Of a stretch of DNA of 64,000 nt, positions 33,737-42,084 are shown in pieces. The notes under the pieces are model-generated. The model had not been told where the DNA came from. It did no database searches and saw nothing but the letters and a program-made list of their open reading frames with translations. Position numbers and translations under genes: made by a program. This stretch comes from Streptomyces venezuelae (lineage in GTDB: Bacteria > Actinomycetota > Actinomycetes > Streptomycetales > Streptomycetaceae): assembly GCF_008642275.1 (NCBI RefSeq), contig NZ_CP029189.1:5934001-5998000 (forward strand), in the 5' to 3' direction. Positions within the stretch are counted from its first letter, which is position 1. Each line of letters starts with the position of its first letter.

Positions 33737-34567
33737 GTGGACCTCAACACGATCACCGAAGTCGTCCGGCGCCCGCCGGCGGGCCGGCCGGGCGCGGACT
33801 GGCGCGAGGGCGACGCGTGGCTCGCGGGCGGGACCTGGCTGTTCTCCGCCGAGCAGCCGGACCTGCGCCGCCTCCTCGACCTCACCTCCCTGCGCTGGGC
33901 CCCCCTCGTGCCGAGCGACAAGGGCCTGGAGATCGGCGCGACCTGCACCGTCCGCGACCTGTACGCCTTCACGCCCCCGGCCGACTGGACCGCGGGCCCG
34001 CTCATCGCGACGGGCTGCGAGGCGTTCCTGTCCTCGTTCAAGGTCTGGAACGCGGCGACCGTCGGCGGCAACATCTGCATGTCGCTGCCGGCCGGCCCCA
34101 TGATCACGATGACGGTCGCGCTGGAGGCCCGGTACGAGCTGTGGGCACCCGACGGGACCACGCGCACCGTCGACGCCCTCGACTTCGTGACCGGCGACCA
34201 CCGGAACATCCTCACGCCAGGGGAACTCCTGCGGCGGGTCGAGATCCCGGCGCGCGCCCTGCGCAAACACGCCACACACCGCCGGTTCACGCTCACCCGC
34301 CTCGGCCGCTCGACGGTGTTCCTCATCGGCACGCGTACCCCCGGGCGCAGCGACCTCCTGCTCACCGTCACCGCCGGCACCACCCGGCCCGTGCGCATGG
34401 TGTTCGACACCATGCCCGACGCCCGGACCCTCCAGCAGAGCATCGACGTCATCCCGGCCGACGTCTGGTTCGACGATCCCAACGGAACCCCCGGATACCG
34501 CCGCCATCTCACGCGGCACTACGCCGAGGAGATCCGCCGTGAACTCTCCGCAGGGGGCACGTCATGA
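33737..34567 (+). CDS. molybdenum hydroxylase FAD-binding subunit
   Basis: The 276-residue protein matches the FAD-binding (CoxM/XdhB-type) subunit of the xanthine dehydrogenase family. LAGGTWLFS begins the first FAD loop and AATVGGNICMSLPAGPMI is the TxGGN signature loop. A C-terminal CO-dehydrogenase flavoprotein-like segment follows. It passes electrons from the 2Fe-2S clusters of its partner to FAD and then to NAD or another acceptor. The GTG start has GAGGGAGA upstream. Its stop overlaps the next start as ATGA, so the two are translationally coupled. Confidence 0.9.
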   Translation: MDLNTITEVVRRPPAGRPGADWREGDAWLAGGTWLFSAEQPDLRRLLDLTSLRWAPLVPSDKGLEIGATCTVRDLYAFTPPADWTAGPLIATGCEAFLSSFKVWNAATVGGNICMSLPAGPMITMTVALEARYELWAPDGTTRTVDALDFVTGDHRNILTPGELLRRVEIPARALRKHATHRRFTLTRLGRSTVFLIGTRTPGRSDLLLTVTAGTTRPVRMVFDTMPDARTLQQSIDVIPADVWFDDPNGTPGYRRHLTRHYAEEIRRELSAGGTS

Positions 34568-37284
34568 CGTACCGGGTGAACGGTCGCACCTTCCACGAGG
34601 AACCGGCCCCCGGCCAGTGCCTGCGCACCTTCCTCCGCTCGCTCGGCCACCACGGCGTCAAGAAGGGCTGCGACGCGGGAGACTGCGGAGCGTGCACGGT
34701 GTGGCTGGACGGCAGCCCCGTGCACAGCTGCATCACCCCCGCCTTCCGCGCGGACGGCCGTGAGGTGACGACCATCGAGGGGCTGGGCTCACCCGGCGGT
34801 CTGCACCCGATGCAGCGGCAGTTCCGCGACGCCCCGGGGTTCCAGTGCGGCTTCTGCACCGCAGGAATGATCATGACTTCGGCCACCTTCACCGAGGCCC
34901 AGAAGGCAGACCTGCCCCGTGCGCTGAAGGGCAACCTCTGCCGCTGCACGGGCTACCGGGGGATCGAGGACGCCGTGCGGGGCGTCGTCGGCGTGGAGAG
35001 GGCCGCGCCGGGGAGAGCGGTCGGAGTGAGCGTCGGAGCACCCGCGGCCGACGACGTGGTGACCGGTCGCGCCGAGTTCACCATGGACACCCGCATGGAC
35101 GGCATGCTGCACATCAAGGTGCTGCACTCGCCGCACGCCCACGCCCGGATCCTCTCGGTCGACAAGAGCGCCGCCCTCGCCGTTCCCGGGGTGCGACGGG
35201 TCTACACCTGGGAGGACGTCCCGCGCAGGGCCTTCACCACCGCGATCCACACCGACCACCTCGTCGACCCCGACGACACCTACATCCTCGACCACACCGT
35301 GCGCTTTGCCGGCCAGCGCGTCGTCGCCGTCCTGGCCGACACGCCCGGGGCCGCGGAGGAGGGCTGCCGGAAGGTCGTCGTCGAGTACGAGGTGCTGCCC
35401 GCGGTGTTCGACCCCGAAGAGGCCATGGCCGACGGGGCCCCGCAGATCCACGGCGCGGACGACCCCTTCGTCCGCGACCCCGTCCGCAACATCCTCCTCG
35501 AAATCCACTCGCACGTCGGCGACGTCGACGCCGGGTTCGCCGAGGCCGACGTGATCCACGAGGCGACGTACTCCTCCCCGCGCGTGCAGCACGCGCATCT
35601 GGAGACCCACGGCTCGATCGCCTGGATGGAGGACGGACGCCTCAACGTCCGCACCAGCTCGCAGTCGCCCTCCATCGCCAAGGTCAAGCTCGCCCACCTG
35701 TTCGCGCTGCGCCCCGACCAGCTCCGGGTGTTCTGCAAGCGCGTGGGCGGCGGCTTCGGCGGCAAACAGGAGGTCATCTCGGAGGACCTGGCCGCCCTGG
35801 GCGCGCTGGACACCGGGCAGCCCGTGTGCTTCGAGTACACCCGCGAGGAGGAGTTCACCACGGCCTCGCCACGGCATCCGATGACGCTCACCGTCAAACT
35901 CGGCGCGAAGGCGGACGGCACGCTCACGGCGTTCCAGGTCCGCAACGTGTCCAACACGGGCGCCTACGGCAACCACGGCGGCGAGACCCTGTTCGCGGGC
36001 GGCGCGGCCGTCATGATCTACCGCTGCCCCAACAAGAAGTACGACGCCTACTCCGTCTACACCAACACCGTTCCGAGCGGTGCGCTGCGCGGGTACGGGA
36101 TGACGCAGCCGGCCTTCGCCGTGGAATCGGCCATGCACGAATTGGCCCTCGCCCTGCACATGGATCCGTTCGAACTGCGCCGCCGCAACATCGTGCGGCC
36201 GGGAGACCCGCTCGTCGCCATGCACGACGGTCCCGACGACGTGTTGTTCACCGAGGACGGCCTCGCGCACTGCATCGACCTGGTGGAACGTGCCCTGGCC
36301 CGGACGGCCGGCCAGGACCCGCACCTCGGCCCGGACTGGCTCGTCGGCGCGGGCGCCGCCGCCTCCCTGCACGAGACCGCGCCCCCGACCGAACACATCT
36401 CGGAGGCCTGGGTGACGCTCGGCGACGACCTCGTCTACGAGGTGGCCGTCGGCACGGTCGAGTTCGGCGAGGGCACCTCGACCGCCCACGTCCAGATCGC
36501 GGCGCAGCAGTTGGGCACCACCACGTCGAGGATCCGCCTGGTGCAGTCCGACACCGACCGCACCGGATTCGACACCGGGGCCTTCGCGAGCGCGGGTCTC
36601 TTCGTGGCGGGCAACGCGGTCCTGCGGGCGGCGGGAGCCGTGCGCGACCGCATCGTCGAATTCGCCGCCGCCCGGACGGGCATCCACCCCGTGATGTGCT
36701 CGATGGACGACGACGGCGTCATCTGCGGCGACCAGCGCGTGTCACTGGCCGAACTCGTCGCGACGGCGCGGTCCCGCGGCATCCGGTTCACCGCCGCCCG
36801 CAAGGCCTACGGATCGCCCCGCAGCGCCGTCTCCAACGCGCACGGGTTCCGGATAGCGGTCCACCGGATCACCGGTGAGATCCGTGTCCTGCACAGCGTC
36901 CAGGCGGTCGACGCGGGCGTCGTCATCAACCCCGCCCAGGTGCGGGGACAGGTGGAGGGTGCCGTCGCCCAGGGCATCGGCTTCGTCCTGACCGAGGTCT
37001 TCCGGCTCGACGCGCACGGCGTCATGGTCAACCCGAACCTCCGCAACTACCGCATTCCCACCTACGCCGACGTGCCGCGCACCGAGGTCCTCCTGGTGGA
37101 CTCCGCGGACTCGGTCGGGCCGATGCGCTCGAAGGGGATGGCCGAATGCAGCATCAACCCGGTGGCCCCCGCCCTCGCCAACGCCCTCCAGGCCGCCACG
37201 GGGATCCGCTACCGGACGCTGCCGCTGACCCCGGACCGGATCTACAGCCGGCTCGGCGAGAAGCAGCCGCTCTCGAAGGCCTGA
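34564..37284 (+). CDS. molybdopterin-dependent oxidoreductase, fused 2Fe-2S and Moco subunits
   Basis: This 906-residue protein fuses two parts that are usually separate. The first 150 residues are a two-cluster ferredoxin subunit: plant-type 2Fe-2S ligands C36, C41, C44 and C56 (GCDAGDCGACTVW), and the helical cluster C95, C98, C126 and C128 (CGFCTAGM, NLCRCTGYRG). The rest is the molybdenum cofactor subunit with GGGFGGKQEV, GALRGYGMTQPAFAVE and the active-site Glu in SKGMAECSINP. The substrate (aldehyde, purine or N-heterocycle) is uncertain. The usual xanthine-binding Arg and Glu cannot be placed by eye. It needs the Moco pathway encoded elsewhere. It is coupled to the FAD subunit and followed 4 bp later by the ABM gene. 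Confidence 0.92.
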   Translation: MTYRVNGRTFHEEPAPGQCLRTFLRSLGHHGVKKGCDAGDCGACTVWLDGSPVHSCITPAFRADGREVTTIEGLGSPGGLHPMQRQFRDAPGFQCGFCTAGMIMTSATFTEAQKADLPRALKGNLCRCTGYRGIEDAVRGVVGVERAAPGRAVGVSVGAPAADDVVTGRAEFTMDTRMDGMLHIKVLHSPHAHARILSVDKSAALAVPGVRRVYTWEDVPRRAFTTAIHTDHLVDPDDTYILDHTVRFAGQRVVAVLADTPGAAEEGCRKVVVEYEVLPAVFDPEEAMADGAPQIHGADDPFVRDPVRNILLEIHSHVGDVDAGFAEADVIHEATYSSPRVQHAHLETHGSIAWMEDGRLNVRTSSQSPSIAKVKLAHLFALRPDQLRVFCKRVGGGFGGKQEVISEDLAALGALDTGQPVCFEYTREEEFTTASPRHPMTLTVKLGAKADGTLTAFQVRNVSNTGAYGNHGGETLFAGGAAVMIYRCPNKKYDAYSVYTNTVPSGALRGYGMTQPAFAVESAMHELALALHMDPFELRRRNIVRPGDPLVAMHDGPDDVLFTEDGLAHCIDLVERALARTAGQDPHLGPDWLVGAGAAASLHETAPPTEHISEAWVTLGDDLVYEVAVGTVEFGEGTSTAHVQIAAQQLGTTTSRIRLVQSDTDRTGFDTGAFASAGLFVAGNAVLRAAGAVRDRIVEFAAARTGIHPVMCSMDDDGVICGDQRVSLAELVATARSRGIRFTAARKAYGSPRSAVSNAHGFRIAVHRITGEIRVLHSVQAVDAGVVINPAQVRGQVEGAVAQGIGFVLTEVFRLDAHGVMVNPNLRNYRIPTYADVPRTEVLLVDSADSVGPMRSKGMAECSINPVAPALANALQAATGIRYRTLPLTPDRIYSRLGEKQPLSKA

Positions 37285-37288
37285 GCAC

Positions 37289-38263
37289 ATGAACACCGAG
37301 AACGATCACGCAGCGGACGCCGAGGCCACGGCGATCATCGCGCAGAAGGTGCTGCCCGGCCGGGAGCACGACTACGAGGAGTGGCAGCAGGGCGTCAACG
37401 CCGCCGCCTCCGCCTACGACGGGTACCTCGGCGTCGAGGTCTCCCCGCCGACGGCCCTCCAGCCCGAGTGGGTCATCGTCTACCGCTTCGACTCCGTACC
37501 CCACCTGCAGGCGTGGATCAACAGCTCCACCCGGCAGCAGCTCCTGGAAGTCGGTGACCGCTACCTCGACGGACCCGGAACCCAGCAGGTGGTCAGCGGC
37601 CACACCCCGGCGCACGACGCCTCGGTGACCGTGGTCATCACCCACCGCGTGCACCCGCAGCACGTCGAGGACTTCCTGGCGTGGCAACGCCGGATGACCG
37701 AAGAGGAGAGCCGGTTCGAAGGCTTTCGCGGAAGCGAGTTCTTCCCGCCCGTCGACGGCCTCCAGGAGGAGTGGACCACGCTGTACCGCTTCGACAACGC
37801 CCAGCACCTCGACGCCTGGCTGACGTCGGACCGCAGACGCAAGGTCCTCGCCGAGGGCAAGGACTTCGAGTTCGACCTCCGCACCGTCGACAACTCCTTC
37901 GGCAGCTGGTTCGCCTTCGAGGAGAACGGCCGGGAAGGCCCACCGCCCTCGGTCACCAAGACCGCGATCGCGGTCTGGGTCGGCCTCTACCCGACCGTCG
38001 TCCTGCTCGCGCTCGCCACGTCCCCGCTGAAGATGCCGCTGTGGCTCGGTCTGCTGGTCGGCAACCTGCTGTCGAGCTTCGTCATGAGCTTCGTGACCAT
38101 GCCCTACTACGTGAACCCGCTGCTCAAACGGTGGTTGCGCCCGACGCCGGACGAACCGGCCACCAGGACCAACCTCATCGGCATCGGCATCGTCGTCGCC
38201 CTGCTCGCCTTCTGGGTGCTGGTCTTCTACCTGGTGACCACCCAGATCTGGAGCCTGCCCTGA
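37289..38263 (+). CDS. double antibiotic-biosynthesis-monooxygenase domain protein with membrane tail
   Basis: This 324-residue protein starts 4 bp after the Moco subunit. Two ABM ferredoxin-like domains span about residues 10-105 and 112-205, each with the family pattern (AIIAQKVLPGREHDYEEWQQG, then VVITHRVHPQHVEDFLAWQR). The C-terminal 110 residues hold three hydrophobic helices (about 222-242, 246-272 and 293-318). ABM domains oxidise aromatic substrates without a cofactor or act as dimeric haem or quinone binders. Membrane anchoring places it at the cytoplasmic face. Operon position suggests a quinone or substrate link for the molybdenum enzyme (inference). Confidence 0.85.
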   Translation: MNTENDHAADAEATAIIAQKVLPGREHDYEEWQQGVNAAASAYDGYLGVEVSPPTALQPEWVIVYRFDSVPHLQAWINSSTRQQLLEVGDRYLDGPGTQQVVSGHTPAHDASVTVVITHRVHPQHVEDFLAWQRRMTEEESRFEGFRGSEFFPPVDGLQEEWTTLYRFDNAQHLDAWLTSDRRRKVLAEGKDFEFDLRTVDNSFGSWFAFEENGREGPPPSVTKTAIAVWVGLYPTVVLLALATSPLKMPLWLGLLVGNLLSSFVMSFVTMPYYVNPLLKRWLRPTPDEPATRTNLIGIGIVVALLAFWVLVFYLVTTQIWSLP

Positions 38264-38278
38264 CCCCGGCGCCGAGGG

Positions 38279-39034
38279 CTACGCGGTCAGCGCCGGCCGC
38301 CGCGCGGGCGCCGTCGCGGCCGCGTCGAAGCGGCGCAGCAGCAGCCGGGCCAGTTCCGGGGCCGCGCCCAGGACGCCGGCGACGAGGTCCGCGCCCGCGG
38401 CCTGCGCGCCGGCCGCGATGCGGTCCGGGAGGCGGCCGGGGGCGATGACGTACGGGGCCACCGCCACCCGCTCGAAGCCCTCGGCGCGCAGGGCCCGTAC
38501 GGCGTCCTCCGTACGGGGCAGAGCAGCGGAGGCGAACGCAGGCCGCACGGCACACCAACCGGTGCGCCGCCACTCCCGCGCGGTTTCAGCGATCACTGCG
38601 ATCGCCTCCGGGTCCGTGGAGCCGGCGGACGCGAGCACCACGGCGGTGGTGGCGCGGTCCGCCGGGGTGAGGCCGGCCTCGGTGAGCCGGCGGTCCAGGG
38701 CCGTCAGCAGGAGCGGGGACGGTCCGAGGACGTCCGCCACCCGTACCGACAGCCCCGGCAGACGCGAGGCCGACTCGGCGAGCGCCGCCGGGATGTCGGA
38801 CTTCGCGTGGAAGGCGCGGGTCAGCAGCAGCGGGAGCGCCACCACCTCCCGTGCGCCGGACAGGTAGAGCGAGGACAGGGCCTGCCCCACCGACGGGGTG
38901 TTGAAGTCCAGGAAGGCCGTCTCCACGCGCAGCCCGGGACGCAGCGCCCGTACGCGTCCCGTGAGGGCGTGCACGGTCGCCGCGTGCCGCGGATCGCGGC
39001 TGCCGTGGGCGATGACCAGGAGTGCGGGGGACAC
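38279..39034 (-). CDS. sirohydrochlorin chelatase (CbiX/SirB-like)
   Basis: This is a 251-residue enzyme of the class II chelatase family. The duplicated fold carries the metal-binding His in LLVIAHGSRDPRH and a second conserved His in LTRAFHAKSDIP. In actinobacteria it inserts Fe into sirohydrochlorin to make siroheme for sulfite reductase. The GTG at 39034 lies 5 bp after the permease stop, so it is the last gene of the operon. Known Streptomyces sulfur clusters end with the same gene. Cobalt insertion for cobalamin is a less likely role here. Confidence 0.9.
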   Translation of the reverse strand: MSPALLVIAHGSRDPRHAATVHALTGRVRALRPGLRVETAFLDFNTPSVGQALSSLYLSGAREVVALPLLLTRAFHAKSDIPAALAESASRLPGLSVRVADVLGPSPLLLTALDRRLTEAGLTPADRATTAVVLASAGSTDPEAIAVIAETAREWRRTGWCAVRPAFASAALPRTEDAVRALRAEGFERVAVAPYVIAPGRLPDRIAAGAQAAGADLVAGVLGAAPELARLLLRRFDAAATAPARRPALTA

Positions 39035-39039
39035 GGCGA

Positions 39040-39936
39040 TCAGCTCTTCGCCAGCAGGCCGCGGCTGCGCAGCACCCACCGCTCGACCGGGCTGAAGATC
39101 AGCAGGTCGATGGCGATGCCGACCACCAGGATCAGGATGATCGCGAGGAACACGCCCGGCAGGTCGATGTTGTTGCGGCCGTTCTCCAGCAGCTGGCCCA
39201 GGCCCAGGCCCAGGTCGGGGGAGGAGGCGATGATCTCGGCGGCCATCAGCGAGCGCCAGGAGAAGGCCCAGCCCTGCTTGAGACCGGCCAGGTAGCCGGG
39301 CAGCGCGGCCGGCATGACGATGTGCCGGGCCCCGCGCAGGCCCGTGGCCCCCAGGGTGCGGCCGGCCCGCAGGTACAGCGGCGGGATCTGGTCGATGCCG
39401 GAGACGAGGCCGTTGGCGATGGACGGGACGGCGCCCAGGAGGATCACCGTGTACATCATCGCGTCGTTCAGGCCGAACCACAGGACGGCCGGCGGCACCC
39501 AGGCCACCGACGGCAGCGACTGCAGGCCCTGCAGGATCGGGCCGATCGCGGCGCGGACGAACTTCACCCGGGCGACCAGCAGTCCGAGCGGCGTACCGAT
39601 GGCCAGGGCCAGCAGGAAGCCGAGCAGACCACGGGAGACGCTGGTCCAGATGACCTCCAGCAGCGTGCCCTTGAGCCACATGTCGGACAGGCTGTTCCAC
39701 ACCGCGGACGGCGCGGGCAGCTTGGTCTCCTCGGTGACGTGCGCCGCGACGAGGACCTGCCAGACCACGAGCACCAGGCTCACGGCCAGGACCGGCGGGA
39801 GGACCTTCTTGACGAGGATCTCGCGGACCGGGGTGCGGTGGGTCTGCACGGCGTCCAGGGCGTCGAGACCCGCCTCCAGACCGGCCAGGTCGTCGCTCCT
39901 GCCCGTGGCCTTCGAAGTGATGTCAGTGCTGGCCAT
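39040..39936 (-). CDS. ssuC: ABC transporter permease, sulfonate/nitrate type (SsuC-like)
   Basis: This is a 298-residue permease with about six membrane helices and the EAA loop GLRGARHIVMPAALPGYLAGLK that contacts the ATPase. LLIFSPVERWVLRSRG is the usual family ending. The ATG at 39936 has GGGGAG about 9 bases upstream and overlaps the ATPase stop by 14 bp; a GTG at 39954 is less likely. With the adjacent ATPase and binding protein it forms an importer for alkanesulfonates, taurine or sulfate esters. Context (cys genes) supports a sulfur substrate over nitrate. Confidence 0.9.
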   Translation of the reverse strand: MASTDITSKATGRSDDLAGLEAGLDALDAVQTHRTPVREILVKKVLPPVLAVSLVLVVWQVLVAAHVTEETKLPAPSAVWNSLSDMWLKGTLLEVIWTSVSRGLLGFLLALAIGTPLGLLVARVKFVRAAIGPILQGLQSLPSVAWVPPAVLWFGLNDAMMYTVILLGAVPSIANGLVSGIDQIPPLYLRAGRTLGATGLRGARHIVMPAALPGYLAGLKQGWAFSWRSLMAAEIIASSPDLGLGLGQLLENGRNNIDLPGVFLAIILILVVGIAIDLLIFSPVERWVLRSRGLLAKS

Positions 39937-40717
39937 GGCGGCGGATCTCCCCACGCAGGTGTTCAGTGATCTCCAGGGACAGCTCGGCGACGTCCGCGTC
40001 CTCGATGCGGCGCGGCTGCGGGATGTCCACGGTCCATTCCTTCGCGACCCGGCCGGGCCGGGAGGAGAGCAGGACCACGCGCTGGGCGAGGCGGACGGCC
40101 TCGCGCACGTTGTGGGTGACGAACAGGACGGACAGTCCCGTCTCCGCCCAGATGCGGGTGAGCTCGCCGTGCAGCACGTCCCGGGTGATGGCGTCGAGCG
40201 CGGCGAACGGCTCGTCCATCAGCAGCAGCCGGCTGTCCTGGGCCAGCGCCCGGGCCAGGGCCACGCGCTGGCGCATGCCGCCGGACAGTTCGTGCACGCG
40301 CTTGCCGTACGCGCCGCCCAGGCGGACCAGCTCCAGCAGCCGCTCGGCCTCCGGACGGCGGTCGGCCTTGGCCACCCCGCGCAGGCGCAGGGCGAGTTCG
40401 ATGTTCTTGCCCGCGGTCAGCCACGGGAAGAGGGCGTGCTCCTGGAACATGAGCGCCGGACGGCCGCCGGGGGTCTCGATGGACCCCGCGGACGGCTTGT
40501 CCAGACCCGCGACCAGGTTCAGCAGCGTGGACTTGCCACACCCCGAGGCACCCAGGATGGTGACGAACTCGCCGGGAGCGACATCGAGGCTGACGTCGTC
40601 CAGGACGAGCTGCGATCCGGCCGGGCCGGAGAAGGACTTCGAGACGTGCTCGATGCGGGCGGCGTGCGTGCGCTCCAGGGCGGAGCCCTCGGCAGCCTTG
40701 GCAAGCGTGGTGGCCAT
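39923..40717 (-). CDS. ssuB: ABC transporter ATP-binding protein (SsuB-like)
   Basis: This 264-residue ATPase has Walker A GASGCGKSTLLN, the Q-loop LMFQEHALFPW, signature LSGGMRQRVALARAL, Walker B LLLMDEPFAALD and switch His FVTHNVREA. It energises the SsuC-like permease. The ATG at 40717 is chosen because AGGAGG stands 8 bases upstream; the GTG nine bases earlier would put the Shine-Dalgarno too close. The downstream permease start overlaps its stop. The binding-protein gene lies about 34 bp upstream. Confidence 0.92.
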   Translation of the reverse strand: MATTLAKAAEGSALERTHAARIEHVSKSFSGPAGSQLVLDDVSLDVAPGEFVTILGASGCGKSTLLNLVAGLDKPSAGSIETPGGRPALMFQEHALFPWLTAGKNIELALRLRGVAKADRRPEAERLLELVRLGGAYGKRVHELSGGMRQRVALARALAQDSRLLLMDEPFAALDAITRDVLHGELTRIWAETGLSVLFVTHNVREAVRLAQRVVLLSSRPGRVAKEWTVDIPQPRRIEDADVAELSLEITEHLRGEIRRHGQH

Positions 40718-40751
40718 GGTCGTCACCTCCTGGGATTGCTGGATTGCGGGA

Positions 40752-41870
40752 TTACTTGACGCCGAGACCGGCGTCGGAGACCTCGGGCTTGCCGGCGGCC
40801 TTCAGCACCTTGTTCAGGAGCGTCAGGTCGTAGATGCCGGCCAGGTCGGGCTCCTCGATGAGCTTGGCCTTGACCGCCCACTCCGACTGCGTCTTCAGCG
40901 TCCCGGCCAGCGGGTCGTCGGTGATCGCGATGCTCGGCCACGCCGGGTCGATGATCTTGGCGTCGAGCGGCTTGCCGCTGTCCGCCTCCAGCTTGGCGTT
41001 GGCGGAGGCCTTCGCCTTGTCCTGGTTGGCGTGGATCCACTCGTTGGTCTTCACCGTGCCGCGCAGTACGGCCTCGACCACGTCCGGGTGCTCCTTGAGG
41101 AACTTCTGCGACACGACGATGTTCGTGATCACGAACTTCTTGTCGGGCCACAGGGCGGTCTCGTCGAGGAGGACGGAACCGCCGTCGGAGACGAGCTTGG
41201 ACGCCGTGGGCTCCGGCACCCAGGCGCCGTCGATCGAGCCCTGCTTGAAGGCGTCTGGGGTCACCTTGTTGTCCGTACGGACGACGGAGACGTCACCCTT
41301 GCCGGACTCCGGGTCGACCTTCCAGCCCTTCTCGGAGATCCAGTTGAGGAACGCGACGTCCTGCGTGTTCCCCTTCTGCGGGGTGGCGATCTTCTTGCCC
41401 TTGAGGTCGTCCAGGGTCTTGATCTTGTCCGGGTTCACGACGAGCTTGACGCCGCCGGAGGCGGAACCGGAGATGATGCGGAGGTTCGAGCCCTTGGACT
41501 TCACGTAGCCGTTGATCGACGGCGAGGGGCCGATGAAACCGATGTCGAGAGAGCCGCCGTTGAGGGCTTCGATCTCGGACGGGCCGGCGTTGAAGGACTG
41601 CGGCTTGATCTTGGTGCCGTTCAGTTCCTTCTCGATCAGGCCTTCCTGGAGCCCGACCAGCGCGGTGGCGTGCGTCAGGTTCGGGAAGTACCCGATGCGG
41701 ACCTCGGAGGCGGAGAGCTTCTTGCCGGCGTCCGCCGCGTCGGCGGCCTTCGGCTGGTCCTTCGCGGCTTCCGAGCCGTAGCCGCAGGAAGCGAGCGCAC
41801 CGATCAGGAGCGGCAGGGCGGCGGCGGCGACGATGCCGCGGCGGAGGGTGGTGCTGGCGGTGGCAGGCAC
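40752..41870 (-). CDS. ssuA: aliphatic sulfonate ABC transporter substrate-binding lipoprotein (SsuA-like)
   Basis: This is a 372-residue exported lipoprotein. The signal sequence ends in LLIGALASCG, with Cys about 29 as the lipid anchor. The mature part starts SEVRIGYFPNLTHATALVG and contains FNAGPSEIEALNGGSLDIGF and IGPSPSINGYV, which place it in the NMT1/SsuA periplasmic-binding family. It captures a sulfonate- or sulfate-like ligand at the membrane surface and delivers it to the SsuBC pair. The GTG start is preceded by GAGAGGAAG. The 214-bp gap to cysN is the largest in the operon and may contain a secondary promoter. Confidence 0.9.
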   Translation of the reverse strand: MPATASTTLRRGIVAAAALPLLIGALASCGYGSEAAKDQPKAADAADAGKKLSASEVRIGYFPNLTHATALVGLQEGLIEKELNGTKIKPQSFNAGPSEIEALNGGSLDIGFIGPSPSINGYVKSKGSNLRIISGSASGGVKLVVNPDKIKTLDDLKGKKIATPQKGNTQDVAFLNWISEKGWKVDPESGKGDVSVVRTDNKVTPDAFKQGSIDGAWVPEPTASKLVSDGGSVLLDETALWPDKKFVITNIVVSQKFLKEHPDVVEAVLRGTVKTNEWIHANQDKAKASANAKLEADSGKPLDAKIIDPAWPSIAITDDPLAGTLKTQSEWAVKAKLIEEPDLAGIYDLTLLNKVLKAAGKPEVSDAGLGVK

Positions 41871-42084
41871 GGGAGGGCTTCCTCTCGTGACGGCGTCATC
41901 TCATGACGCGCGTCTTCGTTTGCGTGGCGATGGCGGGTACGGCTGGTGGGGGGTGTGGGCGCGCATGCGGTGCGCGTACGTCATCGCGCACATCGCGCCA
42001 CCCCTCCCTGGCCGCTGCCGAGGACGCCGCTGCCTACGCGGCCGCCCTCCTTCGCGAAGGTGGAGTAGATGTCGAGGAGCATAA
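41871..42084. other. spacer inside the sulfur operon
   Basis: This is the only long gap in the operon. On the minus strand it begins with a possible short frame (ATGCTCCTCGAC just after the cysN stop) that lacks a ribosome site. It may hold an internal promoter for ssuABC. I see no clear operator or RNA fold. Confidence 0.35.
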
